From: Calliphora vicina
Lineage: Eukaryota > Arthropoda > Insecta > Diptera > Calliphoridae
Length of the DNA stretch: 64,000 bases
NCBI RefSeq assembly: GCF_958450345.1
Contig: NC_088784.1
Coordinates: forward strand, 69,403,747 to 69,467,746
Direction: 5' to 3'
This document shows positions 32,301-43,319 of this stretch, piece after piece. The notes below the pieces were generated by a model that was given only the letters and a program-made list of their open reading frames with translations, was not told the origin of the DNA and searched no databases. Made by a program: the position numbers and the translations under genes. The number at the start of each line of letters is the position of its first letter. The first letter of the stretch is position 1.

Positions 32301-33063
32301 TTTAAGTGAAAATTAATTTTTTTTAATTATTGGATGTAATTATATTGACCTAACAATACATACAAATATTTATATTCAACATAAATTACAGTTTATAAAG
32401 CATAAGGTTGTTTAATGACAATATGAGAAATAGGTAATTTCTCTGATCTTCAATTGTGTTGTGGCACCTGGAAACATCAAAGGAGGTAAGCAATATTTTG
32501 TACGTTTAACTTAGTCATTAAAAGGCAACTTTATATCGCTGTGCTGTTGAAAAAAAAAAATGTCATACATTATCGCTCCACCCTAGTATCCATATTTACT
32601 TGTATATGAGTTTATGTCTTCGTAGGATACCTTTAACCTATTCGAAGGTATGACCAACAAAATAATTTTTGTAACGGCATGGAGTTTTGAAACTGCCGCG
32701 GCATTCCATTTAAAAATTTTTAAAAAATTTTGTTAAACAAATTTCAGAATTTGAATTCGATCAATCATTTGGACTGTTCCAGGGGCGCTATAGGGACTTA
32801 AAGTAGGGTACCTTTGACATGTAAAATTTTTTCACAGGTTCCATTTTTGGTTTCTCATCCTAGCGCTCGGCTAAGTCTTAAAAAAAGCATGCTTGCATGT
32901 GCTATTTATCTCTTATAATTTCCGAGTTATATGTATTTGAAAATTTAAATTTAAACATTTTGCCACACATTGGTCCGCTTTTTTAAAAACATGTATCCAA
33001 AAATAATTTTAAAAATTAAATAAATAGTAGATTTTTGCTGTTTTTTGAGCGAAGGTGACTAAA

Positions 33064-33977
33064 AGTAGGGTCACACATGCAAATATTTGCGCAAAAAAAC
33101 GTAACCACTTTTTATACCCTACACCACCATAGTGGGGAGGGTATAATGCGTTTGTGCAGATGTTTGTAACGCCCAGTCTAACACCCACCTTAGAGTATAC
33201 CGATCGACATAGAATCACTTTCTGAGTCGATTAAACGGTGTCCGTCCGTCTGGTTGGCTGGCTGGCTGTCCATGCAGGTCGCAATTTTGAAGATATTTCG
33301 ATCAAATTTGGTACATATTATTTTTTCGGCCCAAAGACCAAGCCTATTGAAACTAGCTGAAATCGGTCCATTATTTCACCTAGCCCCCATACAAATGTCC
33401 TTCCGAAATTGGACTTTATCGGTCATAAATGTTTAATTTATAAATGTATCTCCACAAATTGCGCTCCAAATAAGTTTTATATATACAAAATTTATGTCAC
33501 CAAATTTTGTAACGATCGGTCCATAATTAGTCATAGCTCCCATATATGTAGACCCGAAAATCACTTTAACGTTCATAAATCGCTTAAATGTTGGTATACT
33601 CACAAAATTCAACATAGTAAACTTTCATATAGACATAATTTCATGGTGATCGGTCCATAATTGGTCATAGTCCCCATATATGGCCCACTTCCGAAAATCA
33701 CTCAAAAATATAAATTATTGAAATTTTAAAAGAAAAATGTTTTTGCTCTTTGACTTAGTGTAGGGTATTATATGATCGGGCTTGACCGACCATAGTTTCT
33801 TACTTGTTTTAGTACAAATTTGTTTGACATGTTTACTATTACAAGTGTTTTGTACGATCAAACAGCATCAAATAAAATAAAACAAAATTTTTGGTTTTGA
33901 ATCATCCTAAGTAAAAAAATAAGATTTTGAAATAAATACGTCTTTTTCGTCAAATATTTCTCATATGTGACCCTACT
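33064..33977. mobile_element. Inverted-end element AGTAGGGTCAC, carrying a B repeat
   Basis: The left end AGTAGGGTCACACATGCAAA pairs with the complement of the right end, AGTAGGGTCACATATGAGAA. Between them lies the B1 repeat plus about 210 bp. It is a small MITE-like element in the centre of the G3 foldback. No certain target duplication. Confidence 0.5.
33108..33810 (+). mobile_element. B-type dispersed repeat, complete (B1)
   Basis: It starts TTTTTATACCCTACACCACC followed by an inverted partner, GTGGGGAGGGTATA. It ends GTAGGGTATTATATGATCGG, then CTTGACCGACCATAG and TTCTTACTTGTTTT. The interior holds two diverged repeats of CGATCGGTCCATAATTRGTC with CATAGYYCCCATATA, and a GTCCGTCCGTCTGG run. 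About 700 bp and non-coding. Related copies are at 34566, 41946, 43320, 52090, 57640 and 60944. Confidence 0.8.
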
Positions 33978-34565
33978 CTAACTCTTTTTTTATTAAAAAA
34001 ACTTTCTTTATTAACATATTCCGATTTTTCGCCCATTGGAATTTGTCCTATTTTTATCAAAATTTCAACTTTCCATATGAAAATGGAAAGCAGCCTTGGA
34101 AATCTTGATGTATTCCCTATTTATCCCCAAAATATTTTCCCAGTCTCGAAAGTCTCTTAAAAAAATACCATTTTTTGAATTTTCGCTCCAATTTTTAGGA
34201 ATTGCGTGATCGCATTTACACTTTGTTATTTAGGGTCCATTTTAATAACCTAAGCTACTCCTTTACTACGCTCACGTTAAATTTTATTCCAATCGGACCA
34301 GCCGTTTGGAAATGACAGATTTATTTCCAAAAAATTTTAATTCAGCCCAATATGGCCAACTCCATATCATGATTTTTTCAATTTTTTCGGGTGTACGGCC
34401 ACAACGCAATTCAAAACTGGCAAAATGATTTTTTTTAAATTTGTATGATATTTTTTGATGAATTTTTTAAGTAATGGAATACAATATTCGTAATTTACTT
34501 TTGTATTTACTGCTAATCCGAGATAAGGAAAAAAATACTTCACTGGGGAAGTTTTCTCAACGCTG

Positions 34566-35250
34566 TTTATACCCTACACCACCATAGTGGGGAGGGTATT
34601 ATGCGTTTGTGCAGATGTTTGTAACGCCCAAAAATATTAGTCTAACACCCACCTTAAAGTATACCGATCGACTTAGATTCACTTTCTGAGTCGATTAAGC
34701 GATGTCCGTCCGTCCGTCTGGTCGGCTGGCAGGCTGTCCATGTAAACCTTGTGCGCAGAGTACAGGTCGCAATTTTGAAGATATTTCGTTCAAATTTGGT
34801 ACATATTATTTTTTTTTTGGCTCAAGGACCAAGCCTATTGAAACTGGCTGAAATCGGTCCACTATTTCAACTAGCCCCTATACAAATGTCCTCCCGAAAT
34901 TGGACTTTATCGGTCATAAATGTTTAATTTATATATGTATCTACACAAATTCCGCTCCAAATAAGTTTTATATACACAAAATTCATGTCACCAAATTTTG
35001 TTACGATCGGTCCATAATTAGTCATAGCTCCCATATAGACCCGCTTCCGAAAATCACTTTAACGTGCATAAATCGCTTAAAAATGTTGGTAAACACACAA
35101 AATTCAACATAGTTAACTTTAATATAGACATAAATCACACGACCTAATTTCATGGTGATCGGTCCACTTCCGAAAATCACTCAAAAATATAAATTATTGA
35201 AATTTTAAAAGAAATTTTTTTTTTGCTCTTTTACTTAGTGTAGGGTATTT
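34566..35250 (+). mobile_element. B-type dispersed repeat (B2)
   Basis: It starts TTTATACCCTACACCACCAT and is close to B1 throughout. It ends at TAGTGTAGGGTATTTCAC, having lost the terminal hairpin and ACTTGTTTT end. Non-coding. Confidence 0.8.
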
Positions 35251-35642
35251 CACAATATTACATTTACTTACTTACATTACAATAAATTCCCTTTACAATC
35301 AATATTCAATTTCCCATTAGAGTTTTTAACCATTCAAGCGAGACGGCTGATTATTTTATCATAACAATTTTTTTTATAATAAATTAGACTAATTAATTAA
35401 CAAGGTAAATAAACAATTATCGTTTTTATACCCTACAGTATTCCAATAACACAACATCATATTCCAACGGACTACCACAAAGAAATTTGATACCAAGCCC
35501 TAGACTGAAATCCTCAAGGTAACACCAGGAAGAAAAAATAATCTGATAGTTTCTTGGAGCGACATAAAAGCAATTGCTAATGATAGACAATCCTTGAAAA
35601 TTCTTGCAGAGATCTTATGCCCTCTCCTTTTGTAGAATTTCA
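35251..35642. other. Spacer, nothing recognised
   Basis: AT-rich on the left, more mixed near 35440-35640. No feature supported. Confidence 0.4.
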
Positions 35643-35646
35643 TTAA

Positions 35647-36064
35647 CACATTGACTGCCAAGGCACTTTCAGCAAATAAGATGCTGGGGGCCACAGCATT
35701 TTCTTTGCGTAATCTCTTCGAAAACGTCAATATTGGAATTTAGACTACTGCCAGTAATATTTATTGCTTAGAAACAGATTTTTTTTTTATAAATAAGAGG
35801 GTCTTACGAAATGGCGAAAAGGATTTTTTATGGGATACTGAGTTAGAAAAAATACTCAGTAGAAGTTCAGAAAGTGACGAAAAATGTGAAGATTACAGTT
35901 TTGATGAGGAACATCCAGATAACATCGAAAAAATTCTGAAAATCCAGCACTATAGTCTGACGTGGCTAGAGAGAATAAAAGTCGTGTCGGACATATGTGT
36001 CCGACGTGGCGTAAACCGCATATTGCAGTGTCACACATATGTGTCCGACGTGGCAGTCAATGTG
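35647..36064 (+). mobile_element. piggyBac MITE carrying a transposase N-terminal trace (copy E2)
   Basis: TTAA flanks both ends (35643-35646 and 36065-36068). The ends are CACATTGACTGCCAAGGCAC and the complement CACATTGACTGCCACGTCGG. At about 35800-35935 the plus strand reads NGEKDFLWDTELEKILSRSS, then SDEKCEDYSFDEEHPDNIEK, without a start. That is an acidic stretch like the N-terminus of piggyBac-type transposases. The 418-bp copy is inverted relative to E1 and almost the same length. Confidence 0.88.
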
Positions 36065-36068
36065 TTAA

Positions 36069-36699
36069 TATATCCACCGATTTATTAATATCACATTGGG
36101 ATTAGTTAAATTTGAGAGTGTCCTTCAGGCTACCGGATTACGTACGATAGCCAAAATTTAGGCTATAAATATACCCGAGGAACAAATTCAGTATCAGGGA
36201 TATTCCTTAAAACAAGTCGGCCATTAGATACCTAGATAATATATATATGTATATCTTATATGTCTGGATGATATAGGGAGACATTAATTGGTTAACCTTG
36301 TATGTGTTCCTCAACCTGAAAAACTGCCGAATCCGGCATCAATCATGATTTATTTGTAATGTTGGCATTTCTCACATAAATTTTATCTCATAGCCAATGA
36401 AAGATAGAAGAAAGAGTACAATTGCATGAACCAGAAAAATAATGTAGATATGTAGAGAACGCGATTTGAGATAAATCTGCCTAGATTTCCAATAAGAAAT
36501 CTCATAGCGTTCATTACTAGTCATTGGACATTGTACACACGCAAAGGTAGAAACTCCCTTACAAAGACTTTTGCAGAAGTTTAAAAGACGAAGGGGAAAG
36601 ACAACTGAGCATTTCCTCATGTTTTGTCTGGCGTTTATAGATTTATTGACAAAACTTTTCTCTCTAAGAACGACTAGGTTATATAGACAAGTTTTGTCA
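36069..36699. other. Spacer, nothing recognised
   Basis: No coding signal beyond an unsupported 82-codon minus frame at 36372-36620. Confidence 0.4.
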
Positions 36700-37400
36700 A
36701 TAATAAACTAAGGGATGGCTGGAAAGTGAAAGTAAGTCTCCTGTCAACAGGCATCTGTCAGTTGACTCTTGCCAAAATACATATCAACAAACTGCATCAT
36801 TTAGTTTGTGATTTATAGCCATTGATAGCAGAAAACCTCATGACATGAGGAGAAATTGGAAAAAAATGTGCATTTCCTCAGCTCGTTAAGCATTATTTTT
36901 TGCGGAAAAAAACCATCACTCAAATAAAGGATAAGTTTGGTACTCTGCACCATCAATTTCAATGGTAAAAAAGTGGTTTCATTCTGGACCCCCAGTTGAG
37001 GTCTCTACATCCGAAAAAAATTTAACAAAATTGTGGAAGCCATAGGCATCTCACACGGCTTAGTAGTTTCAATTTTGAATGATCACTTGGGTATGAGAAA
37101 GCTTTCCGCAAAAAGGCGGCTGCTGTTGCTCACAATTGGGTATACATATGTGCAGTTTCCATGAGGCTACTATTCTCATGATTTAGTCCCGAATTACTAT
37201 TTTTTGTATCCAAACCTGAAGAAATGTTTCGTCGGAAAGAGATTTGATTCCAACGAAGAAATCAACTCACAAAAATATCTATTTTGATGACCTCAACAAA
37301 TCTTATTTTTTGGAAGGGATAAAAAGTGGAGAAAAGTTGGACAAAGGAGACTATGTTGAAAACTAAACTAATTGTTTTTGTCCATAAACCTGGGTTTCAT
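36700..37400 (+). pseudogene. Mariner-like transposase remnant, internally deleted
   Basis: Pieces of a second mariner lineage occur in order. First comes an N-terminal stretch (HHQFQW with a KKWFHSGPP-like part near 36940-37000). Then comes a helix block, EAIGISHGLVVSILNDHLGM, with RKLSAR. After a jump follow HDLVPNYYFLYPNLKK, CFVGKRFDSNEE and a closing GIKKWRKVGQRR-like part. The central region with the first two catalytic aspartates is missing. It differs from the copy at 1740-2810 in its C-terminal text (PNLKKCF against the GQYFE type). Dead. Confidence 0.75.
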
Positions 37401-38640
37401 TCAAAAATACAAGGACTTCTTAACCCATCCTCATATCTAATCGAATCGCTCATACTACGTTCTTCACTGAATGAAGAATTTACTCTCATTAATATTTTAA
37501 ATATGTGCGATTACATTCCTAAATTTCTCTGACCGCATAATCTATCCAGTAGGGAAGTGGTGAGCGGTAAATGGTTAAAAAGTGTTTTTTTATAGTGGCA
37601 ATGATGATGTCGATGATGATGGCATTAAAAAAATTAATAAAATTTTATAAATTTTATTAGCTCAACTACATACATTTAAATGCACCTTTATTTTTCATGA
37701 AGGCTTCTTTCTCATTAATACAAAGATTTCGCTAATGATTTCATTAATTTTATTATTTGCCTCAAATACTGTGTTTTTGTTTATTTCAAATATTTTTTTA
37801 TTAATTTAAATTACTCTTCTTAATTAAAGAATGTTTTTGATAATGTGTGAAGAAAAATATAAAATGTTTATAGATGTTGTGATTCTATTTTTTCGTTAAT
37901 TCAAAATCACATTAAAGTTTTGAATTTATTGTTTTTTTGATTTGTTAATATTCGTAGTTATATTTTATTCGATGTTATTTGAATATTTTTATATTTTTTG
38001 CGAAAGTTCTTTAAAATTTAGCACACGTACAATATTTTATTTTTAACGATATTTAATTTATAATTTGTGACATGAAGAAAACAAAAATTTTTTTTAAATT
38101 TTTTAAACATGCAACGCCAACGCATCTATCTCATGCATGGATATTTGATCACTCCAAGTATCTGTGTTTGAATTATATAAGACTACTAGTTGGTAATAAA
38201 TATGAAGATTTCATACCAAGTACACAAAACAAGCAAAAAATACTAATTAATGTATTGGTCAAGTGCTATAAATCTATGATTTGGCGACAAAGAAGCTTAT
38301 TGCTAAGTCCTCACTTTATTAAGATTTAGTGTGAATTTAAAGAGTAAATTGAAATTTAGTGTCAGCATTAACATAAATTAAATGTTTTCTTCTACTGCTA
38401 AGCCGACACAGCTCAATGAAGAATGTATACAATATATTTTTAAAACCTTTAAGAAGTCGTGCATACTAAACCAAAAAAGCAGATTTAGTTCAAGGTTCCA
38501 GTATATTTAGAAACACTGGTGTTCTTAAAAATAAATCATTTTCGAATGAGTAAATCAAAAATACATATTTGAACTTATAGTTATAGTATCATTAAAATTA
38601 GAAGAATAACACAGGGCAACAAAATCAAAAAAAAAATTAG
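37401..38640. other. AT-rich spacer, nothing recognised
   Basis: The frame at 38072-38329 is Lys/Ile/Phe-rich noise without a domain. No repeat ends seen. Confidence 0.45.
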
Positions 38641-39879
38641 AGGCTTTTTAAACCACCACACAATTTTGATGTATTGTGGTTTCAGTAGTACAAATACGGT
38701 CCAAATTTTAAATTCTATGGAGAGTTGTTTTTCCGCAGTAAAATTTCCTTTAAGAAAGGCTGAACATATTTTTAATCTTCGCAGTCGTTTTAGAAATATA
38801 AGTTTTTTTTGGCAAACAAAAAATTATTTTTTAGCAAAATTTCGAAATTTTTGTTTTTTAAAACAGCAAAAATGAATTGGAAAATGAAGCTACGCTGTTA
38901 AAGATAAAGCAAATATCCCCTCATAAAATTTTTTCTCATGTTTTTGCAAAAAGTATTCTATAAATTTTTTAATTCTTAAAAACTGTAAACATTATTGCAA
39001 AGAAGACACAATTTCCTATACGTTGATATATAATATATATCTTATCTTTTCCACTATTCAAATGCATGGGTTCAAAATCAACAACAAACTGAAAATTTAC
39101 AGAATCTTGCCGTTTTGTTATGTATTTGGAAGCTATTAATAAAACTAGTGGATAAGAAAAGAAATACATATTATATATCAGCGTGTAGGAAATTATGCCC
39201 TCTTTTAAAAAATCTACAAAATTTTTAAAAATTCAAAAAATTATAGAAGACTTTTTTCAAAAATATGGGAATGAAAAATGGGAGCTGATTTTTTTTTGAA
39301 AATTTTAATTTTTAAAATGCAATTAAAGTTTTTTTTTATGAATCGATTTTAATGAAATTTTACACTTGTTAGAAACTTTCGATCCAAATCCAAAACTGAA
39401 GAAGATATTTGGGAATTGTTAATGACAATCCCACAATTCCCAAAAAAATTATAAAAATCCCAAAATTGGGATTTTTTGATTTTTGGATCTATTGAAGGCA
39501 CCAAGTTCGGGGCTATGAAAACCCTTTGTAAGATATTGAAGATCATATTGGGACATACAAAACAGGTCTTTAGTTTTGGAAAGCAGCTATGCGATTAGAG
39601 AAAATGTTGTCTAAATTTGAAATTTACATTAAAAATAGGTCTACTTCGGAAGGCTATGTAAGAATAATAAGAATTTTGATATTATTTTGCTTTTATAACA
39701 TTTCCTGAAATATTAGCTTTCAGAGAGATATAAATACAATATTTATCATTTTCTTATTTTCTGTATACTTTAAAATTAATGTAAGTACTTTTTTCGAAAA
39801 AAAATGGCGAAAAAAACTAATTTTTTGATTGTTGTTAATTAAAAAAAAGATATTTCAAGAAATCGGGAAATAATTGGAT
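38641..39879. other. Low-complexity region, possible old foldback DNA
   Basis: CCCAAAATTGGGATTTTT around 39455-39475 and nearby text resemble the centre of the element at 4903-5949 (CCCATTTTTGGGATTTTTCA). The resemblance is too short to set boundaries. Confidence 0.35.
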
Positions 39880-40208
39880 CCGTTAGTGGCAAAAAATCAG
39901 ACCAAGGTAGGAAAAAAACATAAAATTTTACTTTTCAAATGCGAATAACTCGTAAACTATTAGAGAAAATATATGGCTAATGCAATGTTTTTTGTAGACC
40001 TTATCTAGTAGATTCCCTAAATATAAAAATCGTTCAAATGGAAACAAACAGAAATTTGGCATCATTTTTAATTTTTAATATACCCCACTTTGGGGCATTG
40101 TAGCTCGGCCCCTTGGTGTTATAAACCTTCTTTATAGCCATGGGAAATTTAGAAGTTACAGATTTATTTTTATTCCTCAGTTTTTTTTTTCTCAGTTCCC
40201 CCACTGTG
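39880..40208 (+). repeat. Transib-like family, right end (G4)
   Basis: Contains GCGAATAACTCGTAAACTAT, AGAAGTTACAGATTTATTTT and ends CCCCCACTGTG. The complement of the end is a CACAGTGGG terminus. The left end was not found. Confidence 0.5.
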
Positions 40209-40284
40209 CGTCTTTGTGATTCCTGTAGTCGTCATCCTTATTGTAATGAAATGCCGCCAACTTTAAATCGATTCTTTCTCTTGA

Positions 40285-40996
40285 TCGGGCCATTCGGTTG
40301 TCTCTGTGGGGATAAATAAGGAACCATTAAGGTTTCCAAAGCTACTTTCTGATTTATGACTCCAGCTTTGGGATTTTAAAAGTTGAAATTTTGATAAAAA
40401 AAATAAATCAAAATCCGAAAAAAATAGGTCACATTTTTTATATCAAAATGTTCTCCCTAAAGATAACTTACAAAAAAACATAAAATTGTTATATTTTCTT
40501 AAAAAATTTACTATTTTTTGAATTTTTAAATTGTAAATCGTTTGTTTTTAGATCCATAATCGATATTGCTCAGAAATCTTTTGTATGTTATTGGTAATTT
40601 AGTTGTCATTAGTTCGAGTCCATTTCAAACATACCTTGGTTTGGAATGGACTCGAACTAATGGCCAAATTTTTAAATTTCAATTTTCAAATGCCTATAAC
40701 TCGGAAATTATAAGAGATAAATAGCACATGTAAGCATGTTTTTGAAGACCTAGCGATTTCCAAATAAAACATAAAAATCTTTGAAATCGGATGGGAAAAA
40801 AAATTTCACATGTTTAAAAATGTTGCAAATGTCGAAAGTATCCTACTTTGAGTCCCGATAGCGCCGCCCCTGGAATATTTGTAGGGCCCACTTTAATAAC
40901 TTGGCTATGTCCATGTTAAATTTTATCCCGAACGGACCAGCCGTTTAGAAATGCCAGATTTATTTCCAAAAAAATGTTGATTCTGCCCCACTGTGC
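40285..40996 (+). repeat. Transib-like family copy (G5) with intact right terminus
   Basis: Shares long stretches with G2 and G3 (TGCCTATAACTCGGAAATTA, AAATCGGATGGGAAAAAAAA, GAACGGACCAGCCGTTTAGA). It ends CAGATTTATTTCC followed by GCCCCACTGTG, the complement of CACAGTGGGGC. The left end is not identifiable. Non-coding. Confidence 0.6.
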
Positions 40997-40997
40997 T

Positions 40998-41110
40998 CTA
41001 TGCTTATCTGAAGATTCCCTGAAAATTTCATCAAAATATGTCCATACGTTTTTGAGTCCATACGGAACACACATCCATTTTTATATATGTATATAGAAGA
41101 TAGATTATAG
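40998..41110 (-). repeat. Helitron-like 5' end fragment
   Basis: On the minus strand it reads TATATAAAAATGGATGTGTG, then GACTCAAAAACGTATGG and TTTTGATGAAATTTTCAG. This is the usual pattern at the 5' end of insect Helitron-type elements: a TATATAAAAATG start, an AAAACG motif and a GATGAAATTT motif. The element is cut by G5. Confidence 0.5.
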
Positions 41111-41537
41111 ATATGATGATCTAGCTATACATGTATGTCTAGTGAAGGGCGTATAGGGGCGGACTAAGGGAGAAATTTTGCTGAAAATATTCTTTGTTGG
41201 AATGAAATGTTAGATGTTGTGAAATCGGTCCAAACAACATTTTGAATATTATGTCCTTGCACTATAGGTTAAACGGCTACCAAAACTGTGCTAAAGTCCA
41301 ATTTTTCAAATGCAAATATTGCACTTTTTTTTAATGCCATTTTGTAACCAATACTCCAAATTAACTAAGTCAGCTTTTTGTTTTTGGTAAATATTAAATT
41401 CCATTTGACAACACGCAGTCAAAGACATTGCATCGTAATTACTTAATAAATTTTGTTGAAAAGCCTGTATTGCTTTCAAATTTTCAATTGCATGTTTAAA
41501 TAATTTCGCGAGTTATAAACAATAAAGTGAAAATGGA

Positions 41538-42815
41538 GAACAATAAACTAAGTAAGTAAGTAATGTTTTTTGTTAAAAAATGTGATAAAATTGTTTAACT
41601 TGCTTGAAATAAGTCCACTTTTTTAACGTAATCTTAAAAGTGCTGCGATTGTTTTCAAAATGTAACTTCGTGGAAGCTTTTAAAATGTTGGCAAAGTTCG
41701 GCAGATTAAATGAAATCAGAAATGAATATATTGAAATGCTATAAACCAATTTTCATTTACATATAATAGCCATTTTTAGCCGTTTTCGAATAATATTATC
41801 TTTTTTAGGTTATTGTTTGAAATTTGGCTTAACGAAAATTCAAAAAAGAAAAATTTTATGCCGTTTTCAAACATGTAGTGGACAAAATTGAAGTAAACAT
41901 ATTTTCAGATGAAGTGGAGAAGCATATAACGAAAACAATAAATTTTTTATACCCTACACCGCCATAGCGGGGAGGGTATAATGCGTTTGTGCAGATGTTT
42001 GTAATATCCAAGAATATTAGTCTAACACCCACCTTAATATGGTACATATAATTTTTTCGGCCCAAGGACGAAGCCTATTTAAATTGGGTGAAATCGGTCC
42101 ATTATACCACCTAGCCCCCATACAAATTTCCTCCCGTAATTGGACTTTATCGGTCATAAATGTTTAATTTATATAGGTATCTACACAAATTTTGCTCCAA
42201 ATAAATTTTATATATACGGAATTCATGTCAGCTAATTTTATGATGATCGGTCCTTAATTAGTCATAGCTCCCATATAATACCCGCTTCCGAAAATAACTT
42301 TAACGTGCATAAATCTCTTCAAAATTTTGGTATACACATAAAATTCAACAGAAAATTCAACTCTCATAAAGAAAATAATCACACGACCTAATTTCATGAC
42401 GATCGGTCCATAATTGGTCATAGCTCCCATATAACCCACTTCCGAAAATCACTCACGAATATAAATTATAGAAATTTTAAAAGCAAATGAGACTCTTGCC
42501 AAAGTTTCATTGCAATCTATTTTACTTCATATTGCTGAAAAATGTTTGAGATACAAAAATACGCTGTAATGGAAGTGGAGAGGATATATTTTTTAATCTC
42601 CGAATTAATATTAAGCTGTAACTCAGATCCATTAATTTCCACATCATTTTTAGACAGGCACTTATACACTTCTACCAGAAGTAAATCAACTGTTATGTTG
42701 CAGTGAACTCATGGAAGAATTTCACTTTAGCCACCAAGACAATGAAATTAATGAAAGCGAAGAGGACCTTTTTGATTTAAATTTACAAAATAAATTAGAT
42801 TTAAGCAATTACTAA
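41538..42815 (+). pseudogene. Possible broken multi-exon gene of unknown identity
   Basis: Exon-like pieces line up. ATGGAGAACAATAAACTAA is followed by GTAAGTAAG (41533-41560 region). An acceptor, TTTTTTAG, near 41813 leads into YCLKFGLTKIQKRKILCRFQ. An ATTTTCAG acceptor near 41908 leads into EVEKHITKTIN. After the B3 insertion come NETLAKVSLQSILLHIAEKC and LRYKNTL. A TTTTTAG acceptor near 42653 leads into TLLPEVNQLLCCSELMEEFH and an acidic tail ending LDLSNY and a stop at about 42813. The last piece has coding-like composition against an AT-rich background. No domain recognised. It could be a host gene, a retrocopy or part of a transposon. The B3 insertion would disrupt it unless spliced out. 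Confidence 0.3.
41946..42488 (+). mobile_element. B-type dispersed repeat (B3), internally shortened
   Basis: Starts TTTTATACCCTACACCGCCA, keeps CGATCGGTCCTTAATTAGTC and CATAGCTCCCATATAA twice, and lacks the GTCCGTCCGTC segment and the ACTTGTTTT end. It sits inside the possible broken gene at 41538-42815. Confidence 0.75.
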
Positions 42816-43319
42816 GAGTTTTAGTGTAATTAAAATAAATTAATGTATTAAGTTTGCATTAATGATTGTAAATGGGTTAATTTTTGGTCGTTACTGGGTT
42901 AAATTAATGATATACGTATGAAATTATAAATTAAATGGAGAAAAACTGCGTTTTCAGTTTTTTATTTCGTGATCCTGTGTTCTTTTTAAAGGACTTCAAA
43001 GTTTCAAAGAAGTACATTTTTTAAAAAATTATTTAAAAATACTCCTGCTGATCCAAAAATAACAAATTTTATGTCAAAATAACAAGAAGAGCTGTAAAAT
43101 ATTTTGTATTATATTTATTTTATCTTGTAAGGATTAAAAGATGTCAAAAATGTCTTTTAAAATTTGTATCCTTTAATATCATTTAAGATTGCCAATAAAT
43201 TCCTTTTAAAAAAATAGTGCGATAAAGACCCAAATATTCTATACTTAAAATATAAATTAAAATATAAAAAAAAAAATTATTAGTATACAAAAAAGTTTTA
43301 TGAAGAAAAGTGCATGTTT

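Larger units (their letters stand above)
31352..32583. mobile_element. TA-flanked MITE-like element (J) carrying an A repeat
   Basis: It begins TA-GGGTGGCCCTG and ends with the complement of GGGTGGAGCG followed by TA, as expected for a Tc1/mariner-type TA duplication. The A3 repeat interrupts it at 31650-32203, leaving about 680 bp of its own. A reverse-oriented relative of its interior (GTTAATGGCTGGATGAATTT) is at 57340-57480. The inverted ends are short, so confidence is moderate. Confidence 0.5.
32640..34380. repeat. Transib-like foldback family copy (G3), arms split by insertions
   Basis: The left arm (about 32640-33010) carries the family text in reverse (TAATTTCCGAGTTATATG, GGGGCGCTATAGGG). 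The right arm (about 33985-34380) carries it forward (GGAATTTGTCCTATTTTTAT, TTATTCCAATCGGACCAGCC, CAGATTTATTTCC). This makes a foldback whose centre is occupied by other elements. The CACAGTG ends are eroded. Confidence 0.55.

Noticed and set aside
33254..35112. Several 60-83 codon frames with similar sequences
   Set aside because: They are the same frame in different copies of the B repeat, and recur at 42254, 52291 and 61253. The frame is short and not maintained between copies.
33108..35250. Possible LTR pair formed by B1 and B2
   Set aside because: They are direct copies 1.45 kb apart, but the sequence between them holds no primer-binding site, gag or pol trace, and the ends are not TG...CA. 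B copies elsewhere stand alone.
38072..38329. 85-codon plus frame
   Set aside because: No domain, no coding context and a low-complexity start.
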